NCBI GenBank assembly: GCA_035505375.1
Contig: DATJQV010000024.1
Span: 1 to 64,000 of the forward strand
Source of the DNA: a bacterium
GTDB taxonomy: Bacteria; Hydrothermota; Tepidihabitantia; Tepidihabitantales; Tepidihabitantaceae
Reading direction: 5' to 3'
DNA: 64,000 bases
Shown: positions 32,631-40,113 of the stretch, piece by piece
Position numbering within the stretch: the stretch's first letter is position 1
How the letters are laid out: each line of letters begins with the position of its first letter
Position numbers and translations under genes: made by a program
The notes under the pieces: model-generated
The model's database searches: none
What the model saw: the letters and a program-made list of their open reading frames with translations, nothing else
Told to the model about the DNA's origin: nothing

Positions 32631-33260
32631 GTGACCGCAGCAAGGACCGCAGGAGTCTGTCTGGTTTTGGCCGGCATCGCGCTGGCCGGACCGTCATTCC
32701 GCATTGGCACCAAAGTCACCTGGCACGGCGGCGAATCATGGTCGGATTTGTACGATTCCAGTGGAGCGCCAGACGCCCGAGTCGTATACGAACGGTTCTC
32801 CGTCGGTCCGGCAATCGAAGCGTCATACGGGCCGGTATTGGGAGTCCTGACCGGCAAGATCGACCTGGCTCAGTTGAGCTTCTCCACATCTGGCAGAGGC
32901 GGAATCGGATTCAGCCTGTTCCCGATGGTGGGCCTGGACCTGATGGCCGAGCCGCCGACCCGATGGCGGGTGAAACCCTATGCCTGGGTCGGAGTGCGGA
33001 CAGCCGGCTACACGCAGTCGTCATCCGTGTACGAGTTTCACCCCGATGCCGTGACTAACTGGCGCGGCGGCCTCGGCGTCAAGTACAGGCTAACCGACAG
33101 GATTGACCTCTTCGCCGAGACGCAGTGGTACGAGAACAACACCTGGTGGGATGGCGTCGACTACGGACCCGAAGGGGCGTGGATGGTGGGGTGGTCAACG
33201 GTAGAAGGGATCGGACTGGTCAACGCAGGCATCGGCGCCCGCTTCGCGCTCGGGAAGTAG
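32631..33260 (+). CDS. Predicted outer-membrane beta-barrel protein
   Basis: 209 residues. Start GTG 32631 with a strong AGGAGG site. Signal peptide AGVCLVLAGIALAG, then alternating hydrophobic/polar strands rich in aromatic residues (AIEASYGPVLGVLTGKIDL; VKPYAWVGVRTAGYT; GGLGVKYRLTDRIDLFAETQ) and a last strand VNAGIGARFALGK. This is the pattern of a small eight-strand barrel; function unknown. Behind the strongest promoter in the window, so likely well expressed. Next gene starts 33 bases later. Confidence 0.75.
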   Translation: MTAARTAGVCLVLAGIALAGPSFRIGTKVTWHGGESWSDLYDSSGAPDARVVYERFSVGPAIEASYGPVLGVLTGKIDLAQLSFSTSGRGGIGFSLFPMVGLDLMAEPPTRWRVKPYAWVGVRTAGYTQSSSVYEFHPDAVTNWRGGLGVKYRLTDRIDLFAETQWYENNTWWDGVDYGPEGAWMVGWSTVEGIGLVNAGIGARFALGK

Positions 33261-33293
33261 CATTTTCAGATGAGCAGAAAGGGAACGATACAG

Positions 33294-34241
33294 ATGAAAC
33301 CCGGATACCTGGCCCTGGCCTTGCTCGGACTGATAGCCGTCGGCTGCGACGACTTCACGCCACGGACGGCCACACAATTCCAGACCAGCTCAAATACAGT
33401 GGACGTGTTCGCCCGCAATGACACGCTGCTGGTTGCGACAAGCGATAGTGGCCTGCTCGCCTTCGATATCTCGAAGCCGAAAGAACCGCGCCAGTTGTGG
33501 CGTGCCAATCTGGGCCGCGACTGCCGATGCCTGATTACCGTCGGCGCAGCCGCGTACGTCGGCACTGATTCCGGCATCGTCATCTACCACATACCCACCG
33601 GTGACAGGACTCGGCAATACGCCGGCGGCACGAGCCAGGTCGTAACGGGCCTGGTTGCTGACTCCACTCGGCTGTATGCCGCCACCGCCGATGGCATCAC
33701 GGCATTTGACCTGGCCTCAAGCGTCGCCGTGAAGTACATCCCGTTGGCCGGTGAGCCGACCGGCGTGGCCCGACATGATACGCGCCTTTTCGTTTCCCTG
33801 CGCGACTGGGGCGTGCGCATGCTCAGCATCCTGCCCGGCGATTCGTTCGTCCTCGATACACTGCAGTTGGGGCAGCACAGCGGTGCCGAGGGCGTGATTG
33901 TAACGGCCAACGGATTCTGCGTCGCCTTGCAGGGAAACGCGGGCGCCAACTTCGAGTGCACGCCGGCTCCCGACTCGATCGTCTGGGGAGGTGGAGGAAG
34001 CGGAGGCAACAATTCCGCCTATGGCGCGGCCGCGACCGACGGTACAGAGGAAGTGTCCGTCTACGTCGCGGACTCGACCAGGGTAGAGTTTACCACCATC
34101 ACCAACAAACCAGGAGAAAGCTCCATCTCAACCGAGGAGGGTTCCGACTTGAACGGCTTCACCCGACGCATCTGCCTTGGCGGCAACGGCTACGTCTACA
34201 CGGCATCCGGCGACGCCGGCATCTACATCTTCCGCGAGTAG
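33294..34241 (+). CDS. Lipoprotein with LVIVD-like/beta-propeller repeats
   Basis: About 315 residues. Lipobox ALLGLIAVGCDDF. The body has repeats of the type TLLVATSDSGLLAFDISKPKEPRQL and AYVGTDSGIVIYHIPTG, which match LVIVD-like propeller blades. A Gly-rich loop (VWGGGGSGGNNSAYG) lies near residue 240 and the end returns to VYTASGDAGIYIFRE. ATG 33294 is preferred because AAAGGGA precedes it and the signal peptide begins there; an in-frame ATG at 33270 has no site. Probably one operon with the barrel protein and anchored at the outer membrane. Confidence 0.75.
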   Translation: MKPGYLALALLGLIAVGCDDFTPRTATQFQTSSNTVDVFARNDTLLVATSDSGLLAFDISKPKEPRQLWRANLGRDCRCLITVGAAAYVGTDSGIVIYHIPTGDRTRQYAGGTSQVVTGLVADSTRLYAATADGITAFDLASSVAVKYIPLAGEPTGVARHDTRLFVSLRDWGVRMLSILPGDSFVLDTLQLGQHSGAEGVIVTANGFCVALQGNAGANFECTPAPDSIVWGGGGSGGNNSAYGAAATDGTEEVSVYVADSTRVEFTTITNKPGESSISTEEGSDLNGFTRRICLGGNGYVYTASGDAGIYIFRE

Positions 34242-34329
34242 TTGAGATGAACAGGACAGAGCGAGCTTCAGGACAAGTGTGGGTAGACTTGTAACAGAAG
34301 GAATACAATGAGAACAATAGCTCTCGCGA

Positions 34330-34351
34330 GGGGCGGGCGAAAGCCCGCCCC
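34330..34351. terminator. GC hairpin at the start of duplication unit 1
   Basis: GGGGCGGGC, loop GAAA, GCCCGCCCC, followed by TTACGCGG. The same hairpin at 36668 marks unit 2, so it lies at the border of a tandem duplication. Confidence 0.65.
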
Positions 34352-34375
34352 TTACGCGGCGGAGTATCGGTAGAC

Positions 34376-34483
34376 CTATGGCGTTGGTGCCGAGGCGTCG
34401 AAGACCTCGGTGCGGATTCGGGCGAGGACGGCGGTGTCCAGCAGAACGCTGCTGTCTATGAGCAGGCGTGTTTCTTCCGCCAT
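34376..34483 (-). pseudogene. Deleted vapC toxin remnant
   Basis: The first 15 codons (MAEETRLLIDSSVLL) equal those of the intact vapC at 37287, then the frame jumps to DTAVLARIRTEVFDASA…, which matches DNA downstream of the intact vapC (36716-36780). About 470 bases of the PIN domain are missing, including all later catalytic acids, so no toxin can be made. The remnant still overlaps the antitoxin stop in the normal way. Confidence 0.85.
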
Positions 34484-34683
34484 GCCGCTATCGCGTGCTG
34501 CAGCTCAACCGATGTGAATTCGTCACGCATGTCACTCAATGCACCCCGCCAGTCGAGCTTCATCTTTCCAGCAGGTCGGGGGACACGCGTATCCCTGACG
34601 AATCGCGCAAAGTCCCTGACCTCTGTCTGCAATTCCTCCGGAAGTCCCTTTGTTACTTCGACCACTTCATCAAGCGTCTTCAT
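34456..34683 (-). CDS. VapB-like (DUF2281) antitoxin, orphaned copy
   Basis: 75 residues, nearly identical to the copy at 37260-37487 (MKTLDEVVEVTKGLPEELQ … DWRGALSDMRDEFTSVELQ). DUF2281 proteins are antitoxins of PIN-domain toxins. The partner toxin is destroyed, yet the antitoxin frame is intact; retention could protect against the second VapC. The start follows a run with no strong ribosome site. Confidence 0.8.
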   Translation of the reverse strand: MKTLDEVVEVTKGLPEELQTEVRDFARFVRDTRVPRPAGKMKLDWRGALSDMRDEFTSVELQHAIAAWRKKHACS

Positions 34684-35023
34684 ATCTTACTTCACGATCT
34701 TCAGAGTCAATATACCCGCTCGTCGCCGTAGGGTCAAGGCCGCGGGCGCACCCCTGAACCGAAATAGGACCTCACCACCAAGGCACGAAGACACAAAGCA
34801 GAAGGGATGAATCGGGAAGGGATGAAACAGGATTAAGGATGAAACCGGAAAGGCTGAATCAGGAAAGCCGGAGCCAGCATTCATCCTTCATCCATCCCTC
34901 CGCCTGCGCACGAGATCCCTGTGCCGTTTGACTAGTGGCAAATTGCCACTGTGCTCTAAGTTAATATGACAGGTTACCCCCTCCATGAAATCGCGACCAA
35001 GCTGGCGCGTGCCCTGCGCGTTA
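34684..35023. repeat. Repeat-rich gap with CCAAGACACAAAG and GGATGAA words
   Basis: It holds a dispersed repeat (34771-34800) and a run of GGATGAA-type words (34800-34895), almost identical to 37488-37710 in the second duplication unit. No gene. Confidence 0.65.
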
Positions 35024-35052
35024 TTGACATGAAGGGCGTCGTGGGTCATAAT
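35024..35052 (+). promoter_or_regulatory. Promoter of the small ORF and propeller gene (unit 1)
   Basis: TTGACA (35024-35029), a 17 bp spacer and CATAAT (35047-35052). Repeated almost unchanged at 37766-37794. Confidence 0.75.
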
Positions 35053-35074
35053 CAGGCGCATTTAGAAGGACAAC

Positions 35075-35191
35075 GTGACGGCTGTCGTTGACCGACCTCA
35101 GACCGAGCCAGACACGAGGGGGATTACTGCGCCGATTCGGGTGCACCCGCCGGAGACTTCGCCCAAGATTCACGACTGGAGGACCACATGA
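35075..35191 (+). CDS. Small 38-residue ORF coupled to the secreted-protein gene (copy 1)
   Basis: GTG start with AAGGA five bases upstream; the product begins MTAVVDRPQTEPDTRG and ends KIHDWRTT. Its TGA overlaps the ATG of the 35188 gene (ATGA), the classic arrangement for translational coupling. The second duplication unit keeps the same start, length and overlap. The differences between copies are mostly amino-acid-changing, so coding constraint is not proven. No signal peptide and no family recognised. Confidence 0.45.
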   Translation: MTAVVDRPQTEPDTRGITAPIRVHPPETSPKIHDWRTT

Positions 35192-36627
35192 ACAGAAGCT
35201 TGCTGTGGCTGACCGCAGCCATCCTCGTGCCCGTTGCCGTCTTCGGCTCAGCCTGGGTCGGACAGGACCGGGTCAACCGCCCGGATGGCGACACGTGCGA
35301 ACTCGCCCCGTTCATCGCTTGTGACGGCTCCGGTCGCCCTTGGGTTTGCTGGATGAGGAAGCCTTCTGATAGCTGTGTTCGCTGGACTCGGTGGACCGAT
35401 GGCAAGTGGGACCAGGAGCAAGGAGTTGTGCCCAACCCGCCGAACCTGGCCTACTCATATCCTCACTCGATATGTTTCGACCGCGAAGGTGTGCCATGGA
35501 TCGGACTGGGGAACTGGTACGAGAACAACACGTCCGACATGTTCTCCAGCCGCTGGAACGGCAGTACGTGGGGCTCGGAGATCCAAATAAACCCACCGGA
35601 TTCCACCTTGTTAGAGTTCGCTCCGGTTATCAGTTGCGGTGGGGATCAGATGTGGTCTGTCTGGTACGGCGGCCCGAGCAGTACTGCGCCATACTCAGTA
35701 TACGCCAGCCGCTGGAATGCTGTGAAGGGCGTCTGGGACTCGGTAATGCAGGTCAGTCCGCCGAATGGAAACAACCACTGGTGGTGCGACATGGCGGTCG
35801 ATTCGATGGGAAGGCCTCACGTGGTGTGGACAGAAACCGAGCATCTTGCCGTCTACTACAGCTTCTACGATGGCACGCAATGGTCGGAGCCTCTGCTGTT
35901 GAATGACAGCAGTCGCGAGAAAGCTGCGGCCTGGACAGACCCGCACATCGCCATAGACCGCGACGGCATCCTGCACGTGGACTACACCGGCGTCCTCAAT
36001 GGCGCTCCAGCCCGAGACGTATTCTACACACGAAACGACGGCTCAGGTTGGACACCCTCAGTCCGCGTCACGCAGGACACTGTCGTCAACTATGACGAGT
36101 GGTATTCTGACATAGCGGCTTCGAGTAGCGACAACGTCTGGATAGTGTTCATGAGACAGGGAGAAGGCTCGGACGAGTTCCGCCTCTACGCGGTTCACTT
36201 CGACGGTCAGTCGTGGTCGGAGGAGCAGCGACTGGACAACGGCTCGTCACTCGAAGACTGTGACCCAGCAGTCTGTCTGGACGCGTCTGGTTGTCCGTGG
36301 GTCATCTGGGACGGCGTGACCCCGGGCGCCAGTACTGACATCTTCTACAATCGTATCGCCGCTCCGTCAGCCATTCACGAGACCACGTCCGGGGCCGCGG
36401 TCCGCTTCCCGTCAGTTGTGTGCGGCGTGCTGCGCGTTCCGGCGTCGAGCGTGATGCGTGGAGCGTCCTGCGCCCTGCTCGACATCAGCGGCAGGGAGGT
36501 CCTGCAGTTGCACGCCGGCGCGAATGACGTGCGGGCGCTGGCTCCGGGGGTGTACTTTGTCAGAGGGGGGCTCGGGACTGGGGGCGAGGGGCTAGGGAAG
36601 ACGCGCAAGGTCGTGGTGACGAGGTGA
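35188..36627 (+). CDS. Secreted exo-sialidase-like propeller protein with sorting domain (copy 1)
   Basis: 479 residues. Signal peptide LLWLTAAILVPVAVFGSAW. The body has repeated blocks with DREGVPWIGLGNW, DSMGRPHVVWTETEHLA, DRDGILHVDYTGVLNG and DASGCPWVIWDGVT, which resemble BNR/sialidase-like blades. The C-terminus is the sorting domain (ALLDISGREVLQL…ALAPGVYFVR), extended by a repeat-derived GGLGTGGEGLGKTRK. It is a close paralogue of the 37930 gene, produced by tandem duplication, and coupled to the small ORF upstream. Enzymatic activity is doubtful because no Asp-box catalytic set is visible. Confidence 0.82.
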   Translation: MNRSLLWLTAAILVPVAVFGSAWVGQDRVNRPDGDTCELAPFIACDGSGRPWVCWMRKPSDSCVRWTRWTDGKWDQEQGVVPNPPNLAYSYPHSICFDREGVPWIGLGNWYENNTSDMFSSRWNGSTWGSEIQINPPDSTLLEFAPVISCGGDQMWSVWYGGPSSTAPYSVYASRWNAVKGVWDSVMQVSPPNGNNHWWCDMAVDSMGRPHVVWTETEHLAVYYSFYDGTQWSEPLLLNDSSREKAAAWTDPHIAIDRDGILHVDYTGVLNGAPARDVFYTRNDGSGWTPSVRVTQDTVVNYDEWYSDIAASSSDNVWIVFMRQGEGSDEFRLYAVHFDGQSWSEEQRLDNGSSLEDCDPAVCLDASGCPWVIWDGVTPGASTDIFYNRIAAPSAIHETTSGAAVRFPSVVCGVLRVPASSVMRGASCALLDISGREVLQLHAGANDVRALAPGVYFVRGGLGTGGEGLGKTRKVVVTR

Positions 36628-36667
36628 GCGGTAAGTAGGCAGTAGACGGTAGACAGAATGCAGGGAA

Positions 36668-36689
36668 GGGGCGGGCGCAAGCCCGCCCC
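36668..36689. terminator. GC hairpin at the start of duplication unit 2
   Basis: GGGGCGGGC, loop GCAA, GCCCGCCCC, then TTACGCGG. Same sequence as at 34330. It lies 40 bases after the 35188 gene and probably ends it. A GTAGACGGTAGACAG-type word lies just upstream. Confidence 0.65.
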
Positions 36690-36810
36690 TTACGCGGCGG
36701 AGAATCGGAGGACCTCAGGCGTTGGGGTAGAGGCGTCGAAGACATCGGTGCGGATTCGGGCGAGGACCGCGGAATCCAGACCGTGGTCGGGATGGGACGC
36801 GAAAGCGAGG

Positions 36811-37287
36811 CTAAGGCTCGCGTCTGCGCGGGCGGCGAGGCTTCGTGGCAGGCCGGTCGCGGGCAACGGGCGGTTCACCAAGCACTTCCGCCGGCGTGAT
36901 TCTGCCCCGCTTGGTCCGGTCGAAGTCGGCGTCGAGGCTGACCAGGGTCAGGTCGTGTTTCTCCGCCGCCACATACTGATAGGCATCGTCGAAGTCCAGC
37001 CCCAGCTCCCCTGTTCTCACTGCGAGCGATACGACCTCGTCGGGGGTCAACCTGAGTAATGTCACCCCGCGGACAACGAGCAGGTCTTTCACGAACCGGG
37101 CGAGCGCTTCGCCCCGCTTGCGACTTACCAGAATTAGAGCGACCGAATGGAATGCGAAATCCGTGACATAGAGTGCGGCGTGAGGCGTCCGCTCGAAGAA
37201 TTGTGCCACCTCATCGGCGCGCTCCTGGTTCAGGAGGAGTTCAAGCAGAACGCTGCTGTCTATGAGCAGGCGTGTTTCTTCCGCCAT
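36811..37287 (-). CDS. vapC: VapC-like PIN-domain toxin
   Basis: 158 residues. PIN-domain ribonuclease toxin that cleaves RNA when free of its antitoxin. Acid residues are in LIDSSVLLELLL (Asp10), near the middle (RADEVAQFFE) and GLDFDDAYQYVAAEKHDLTLVS followed by LDADFDRT. A proline- and arginine-rich tail (PATKPRRPRRREP) is longer than usual. The start overlaps the antitoxin stop by 28 bases, typical for toxin genes. This is the intact copy; the copy at 34376 is deleted. Confidence 0.9.
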   Translation of the reverse strand: MAEETRLLIDSSVLLELLLNQERADEVAQFFERTPHAALYVTDFAFHSVALILVSRKRGEALARFVKDLLVVRGVTLLRLTPDEVVSLAVRTGELGLDFDDAYQYVAAEKHDLTLVSLDADFDRTKRGRITPAEVLGEPPVARDRPATKPRRPRRREP

Positions 37288-37487
37288 GCCGATATCGCGT
37301 GCTGCAGCTCAACCGATGTGAATTCGTCACGCATGTCACTCAATGCACCCCGCCAGTCGAGCTTCATCTTTCCAGCAGGTCGGGGGAGACGCGTATCCCT
37401 GACGAATCGCGCAAAGTCTCTGACCTCTGTCTGCAATTCCTCTGGAAGTTCCTTTGTTACTTCGACCACTTCATCAAGCGTCTTCAT
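37260..37487 (-). CDS. vapB: VapB-like (DUF2281) antitoxin
   Basis: 75 residues, near-identical to the one at 34456 (a few changes, for example KELPEELQ versus KGLPEELQ). Antitoxin for the PIN toxin encoded just downstream, with overlapping ends. It presumably binds VapC and its own promoter, as VapB antitoxins do. No promoter was identified with confidence. Confidence 0.88.
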   Translation of the reverse strand: MKTLDEVVEVTKELPEELQTEVRDFARFVRDTRLPRPAGKMKLDWRGALSDMRDEFTSVELQHAISAWRKKHACS

Positions 37488-37765
37488 GTCTTACCTCACG
37501 ATTTTCAGAGTCAATATACCCGCTCGTCGCCGTAGGGTCAAGGCCGCGGGCGCACCCCTGAACCTGGATAGGAACTCACGACCAAGGCACAAAGACACAA
37601 AGCAGAAGGGATGAATCGGGAAGGGATGAAATAGGATAAGGATGAAACCGGAAAGGCTGAATCAGGAAAGCCGAAGCCGGCATTCATCCTTCATCCCTCC
37701 GCCTTCATCTTTGGTGGACTGACGTCTTAGTGGTTCAATGTCGGAATCAGGGCATGGGCTGCGTC

Positions 37766-37794
37766 TTGACATGAAGGGCGTCGTGGGTCATAAT
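37766..37794 (+). promoter_or_regulatory. Promoter of the small ORF and propeller gene (unit 2)
   Basis: TTGACA (37766-37771), a 17 bp spacer and CATAAT (37789-37794). Same as the promoter at 35024 apart from flanking bases. Confidence 0.75.
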
Positions 37795-37816
37795 GAGGCG
37801 CATTTAGAAGGACAAC

Positions 37817-37933
37817 GTGACGGCTGTCGTTGACCGACCTCAGACCGAGCCAGACACGAAGGGGACTGCTGCGCCGATTCGGGCGCACCCGCCAGATACT
37901 TCACCCAAGGCCTACAACTGGAGGACCGTATGA
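37817..37933 (+). CDS. Small 38-residue ORF coupled to the secreted-protein gene (copy 2)
   Basis: GTG start with AAGGA; product MTAVVDRPQTEPDTKG … AYNWRTV. The TGA at 37931 overlaps the ATG at 37930. Length, start and overlap are the same as in copy 1, with about nine residue changes out of 38. Confidence 0.45.
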   Translation: MTAVVDRPQTEPDTKGTAAPIRAHPPDTSPKAYNWRTV

Positions 37934-39375
37934 AGAGAAACTTGCTGTGGCTGACCGCAGCCATGCTCTTGCCCGCTGCCGCACTCGGTCAGGGCTGGGT
38001 CGGGCAGCAAATGATCAATCGGCCCGACGGCGACACGTGCGAGCTAATGCCGGCCATTGCGTTCGACGCGGCAGGAGTCCCGTGGGTCGTCTGGGGTAGG
38101 AACTTGTCAGATACGACGTTGTTGTACTCCCGATGGGACGGCAGGCACTGGGCGCCCCAGAGTGGCGTCTGCGCCAACGCGCCCGGTGTTCACTGCGGGG
38201 TCGGCCCTTCGCTTTGCTTTGACAGTCGTGGCCGCGCCCGGGCGGCGTGGAGCAGCCAGAACAATGACAACTCCCTTGATGTGGGTTCCTCTTACTGGAC
38301 TGGCTCAGCATGGAGTCCGGAAGTACAGGTTGACACGCCCGACGCCGACTCAATGGACGTCACGCCCAAGATTGCCTCAGGCGGCGGACAGGTTTGGTGC
38401 GTCTGGAACCACGCCGAGACACAGGTGTCTCCGTATTCCGTCTACGCGAGTCGCTGGGACGACAGTACCGACCGCTGGGAAGGCGAGTACTGTGTCAACC
38501 CGCCAAACGGCAACAACAACTGGTGGTGCGATGTTGCGGTGGATTCCGGAGGAAAGCCACACGTGGTCTGGACAGAAACCGAGCATCTTGCCATCTACTA
38601 CAGCTTCTACGATGGTGCGCAATGGTCGGCGCCTTCGCTGGTGAACGACAGTAGTCGTGTGAGGGCTGTGGTTTGGCCGGCCCCGCGCATCGTCATAGAC
38701 CGCGAAGGCATCCTGCACGTGAGCTACACCGGCGTCCTCAACGGAGACTCTGCCAGCGACGAGTTCTACACTCGAAATGATGGCTCAGGATGGACTCCCT
38801 CGGTACGCGTCACCCAGGATCCGGTCAATAACTGCGAGGACGAGTATTCTGACATCGCGGCTGACAGGAGTGACAACGTGTGGATAGCCTTCGAGAGAGA
38901 TGGCGGCGGTTCGTACGCGGGCATCTACGCGGTTCACTTCGACGGCAAGTCGTGGTCAGGGGAACAGCGGCTGGACGATGACAGCGCGCACGGCGACGGC
39001 AGCGTGACGGTCGCGTTGGACCCGGCGGGGCTTCCGTGGGTCGCCTGGTGTGGGGTGACTTACAGCCAAGGTAACGACGATATCTACTGCAACCACTACT
39101 CGACTCCGCCAGCCATACACGAGACCAAGCACGGCGCGGCGACCCGCCTCCAGTCAGTTATCCGTGGGGTGCTGTGCGTTCCGGCATCGAGCGTGATGCG
39201 TGGAGCGTCTTGCGCCCTGCTCGACATCAGCGGCCGCCGTGTCCTCGACCTCCATCACGGCACGAATGACGTGCGGGCGCTGGCGCCCGGCGTGTACTTC
39301 GTCAGAGAGGGGCTAGGGACTAGGGGCGAGGGGCTAGGGAAGACGCGGAAGGTCGTGCTGACCGGTGGGCGGTAG
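37930..39375 (+). CDS. Secreted exo-sialidase-like propeller protein with sorting domain (copy 2)
   Basis: 481 residues with signal peptide LLWLTAAMLLPAAALGQGW and the same blade-like blocks (DSGGKPHVVWTETEHLA, DREGILHVSYTGVLNG, DPAGLPWVAWCGVT). The sorting domain reads ALLDISGRRVLDLH…ALAPGVYFVREGLG, followed by the same repeat-derived tail. It is more diverged from copy 1 in the N-terminal third (FDAAGVPWVVWGRN) than near the C-terminus, where long stretches are the same. Probably surface-exposed; the ligand is unknown. Confidence 0.82.
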   Translation: MKRNLLWLTAAMLLPAAALGQGWVGQQMINRPDGDTCELMPAIAFDAAGVPWVVWGRNLSDTTLLYSRWDGRHWAPQSGVCANAPGVHCGVGPSLCFDSRGRARAAWSSQNNDNSLDVGSSYWTGSAWSPEVQVDTPDADSMDVTPKIASGGGQVWCVWNHAETQVSPYSVYASRWDDSTDRWEGEYCVNPPNGNNNWWCDVAVDSGGKPHVVWTETEHLAIYYSFYDGAQWSAPSLVNDSSRVRAVVWPAPRIVIDREGILHVSYTGVLNGDSASDEFYTRNDGSGWTPSVRVTQDPVNNCEDEYSDIAADRSDNVWIAFERDGGGSYAGIYAVHFDGKSWSGEQRLDDDSAHGDGSVTVALDPAGLPWVAWCGVTYSQGNDDIYCNHYSTPPAIHETKHGAATRLQSVIRGVLCVPASSVMRGASCALLDISGRRVLDLHHGTNDVRALAPGVYFVREGLGTRGEGLGKTRKVVLTGGR

Positions 39376-39409
39376 AGAAGACAGTTTGCGGTAGACAGTA
39401 GACCAGGCG

Positions 39410-39429
39410 GGGCGGCCTTCGGGCCGCCC
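39410..39429 (+). terminator. Hairpin with UUCG loop after copy 2
   Basis: GGGCGGCC, loop TTCG, GGCCGCCC, 34 bases after the stop. Very stable UUCG tetraloop; no U-tract follows. Confidence 0.7.
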
Positions 39430-39479
39430 GCATCACTGTCGGGCGCGTCTCTTCGCATGAGTCCAATAAGACTCACGCG

Positions 39480-39863
39480 GGTTGATGGCCAAGAGATGGG
39501 ATAAGTCCTTGGATTAGCGGCGGTTTGAGATGCTGGGCGAGTCGCCTTGGGGGTCGCCCCGGGAACGGTTCCCAGGGTGGTTCCGATGGCGGTTCGGCAC
39601 ATTACTTGGAGGGGGACTCTCGGAGAGACTTGGCGGGCGATGTTCAGGGTGACCTGTGCTGCGGTTTGGAGTGCGACCTGCACCATGACTCGGCTCGTGA
39701 TTGTCGCCATCTCCCGGACGGTGATTCGCGTCGTGACCCTCGGCGTCACTCGCGAGATGACCTGCACTGCTACTCGTGGGGTGATTCGCAGGGCGACTTG
39801 CAAGGCGATTCTCAGGGCCATTCGCGGGGCAAACCTCCGGGTGTCTGCTGTGGTTCGCGCGCT
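39480..39863. repeat. Array 2: about 32 units of a degenerate 12-bp repeat in strict register
   Basis: Units such as GGTGATTCGCGT, CGTGACCCTCGG, CGTCACTCGCGA, GATGACCTGCAC, GGTGATTCGCAG, GGCGACTTGCAA and GGCGATTCTCAG repeat every 12 bases, consensus about GGYGAYTYGSRG. No insertion or deletion breaks the register from 39540 to 39863; the first five units (39480-39539) are weaker. Both strands are open across it, giving four-residue periodic peptides, but no start signals, so it is probably not coding. Reverse-complement units resemble array 1 (CGAGTGACGCCG versus CGAGTGACTCCC). Confidence 0.85.
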
Positions 39864-40000
39864 GAATCGTGACCGATTTGCGCGGCGAGTCTCAGAGCTC
39901 GGTTCCAACGCAGGCGGCCAGGTAGCTTCTTTCCGTGACGCCCGGCGAGGAAAAGCGGGAGCTAAGCTCCCGCAGTCCACGGGCAGCGGGACGCGATCAC

Positions 40001-40113
40001 GCGCGAAAGCAGGGGACAGTCCAGAGGGGACACGTCCACGAAGCGACGCGAGGAGCGCGTCGCGGATGTGTCCCCGGCGCGAGGACGCGCGGTACAGTCC
40101 CCGTTTTCGCGAG
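40001..40113. terminator. Large nested hairpin abutting the baeRF stop codon
   Basis: Outer arms GCGCGAAAGCAGGGGACAGT and ACAGTCCCCGTTTTCGCG pair imperfectly. Inside lie GGGGACAC with GTGTCCCC, and CGACGCG with CGCGTCG. It immediately follows the minus-strand gene and could end its transcript. It shares the GCGAGGACGCG and GGGGACTGT words with the hairpin inside the MFS gene. Confidence 0.65.

Noticed and set aside
34560-34600. GGGGACACGCGTATCCCTG in vapB as a fourth copy of the palindromic element
   Set aside because: It shares only a few bases, lacks the second arm, and is normal vapB coding sequence, present in both antitoxin copies.
36690-36881. Open frame with LARIRTDVFDASTPTPEV near vapC, similar to sequence at 50534-50600
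   Set aside because: No start signal and it overlaps vapC. The shared text may be a dispersed repeat or gene relic; too weak to call a gene.
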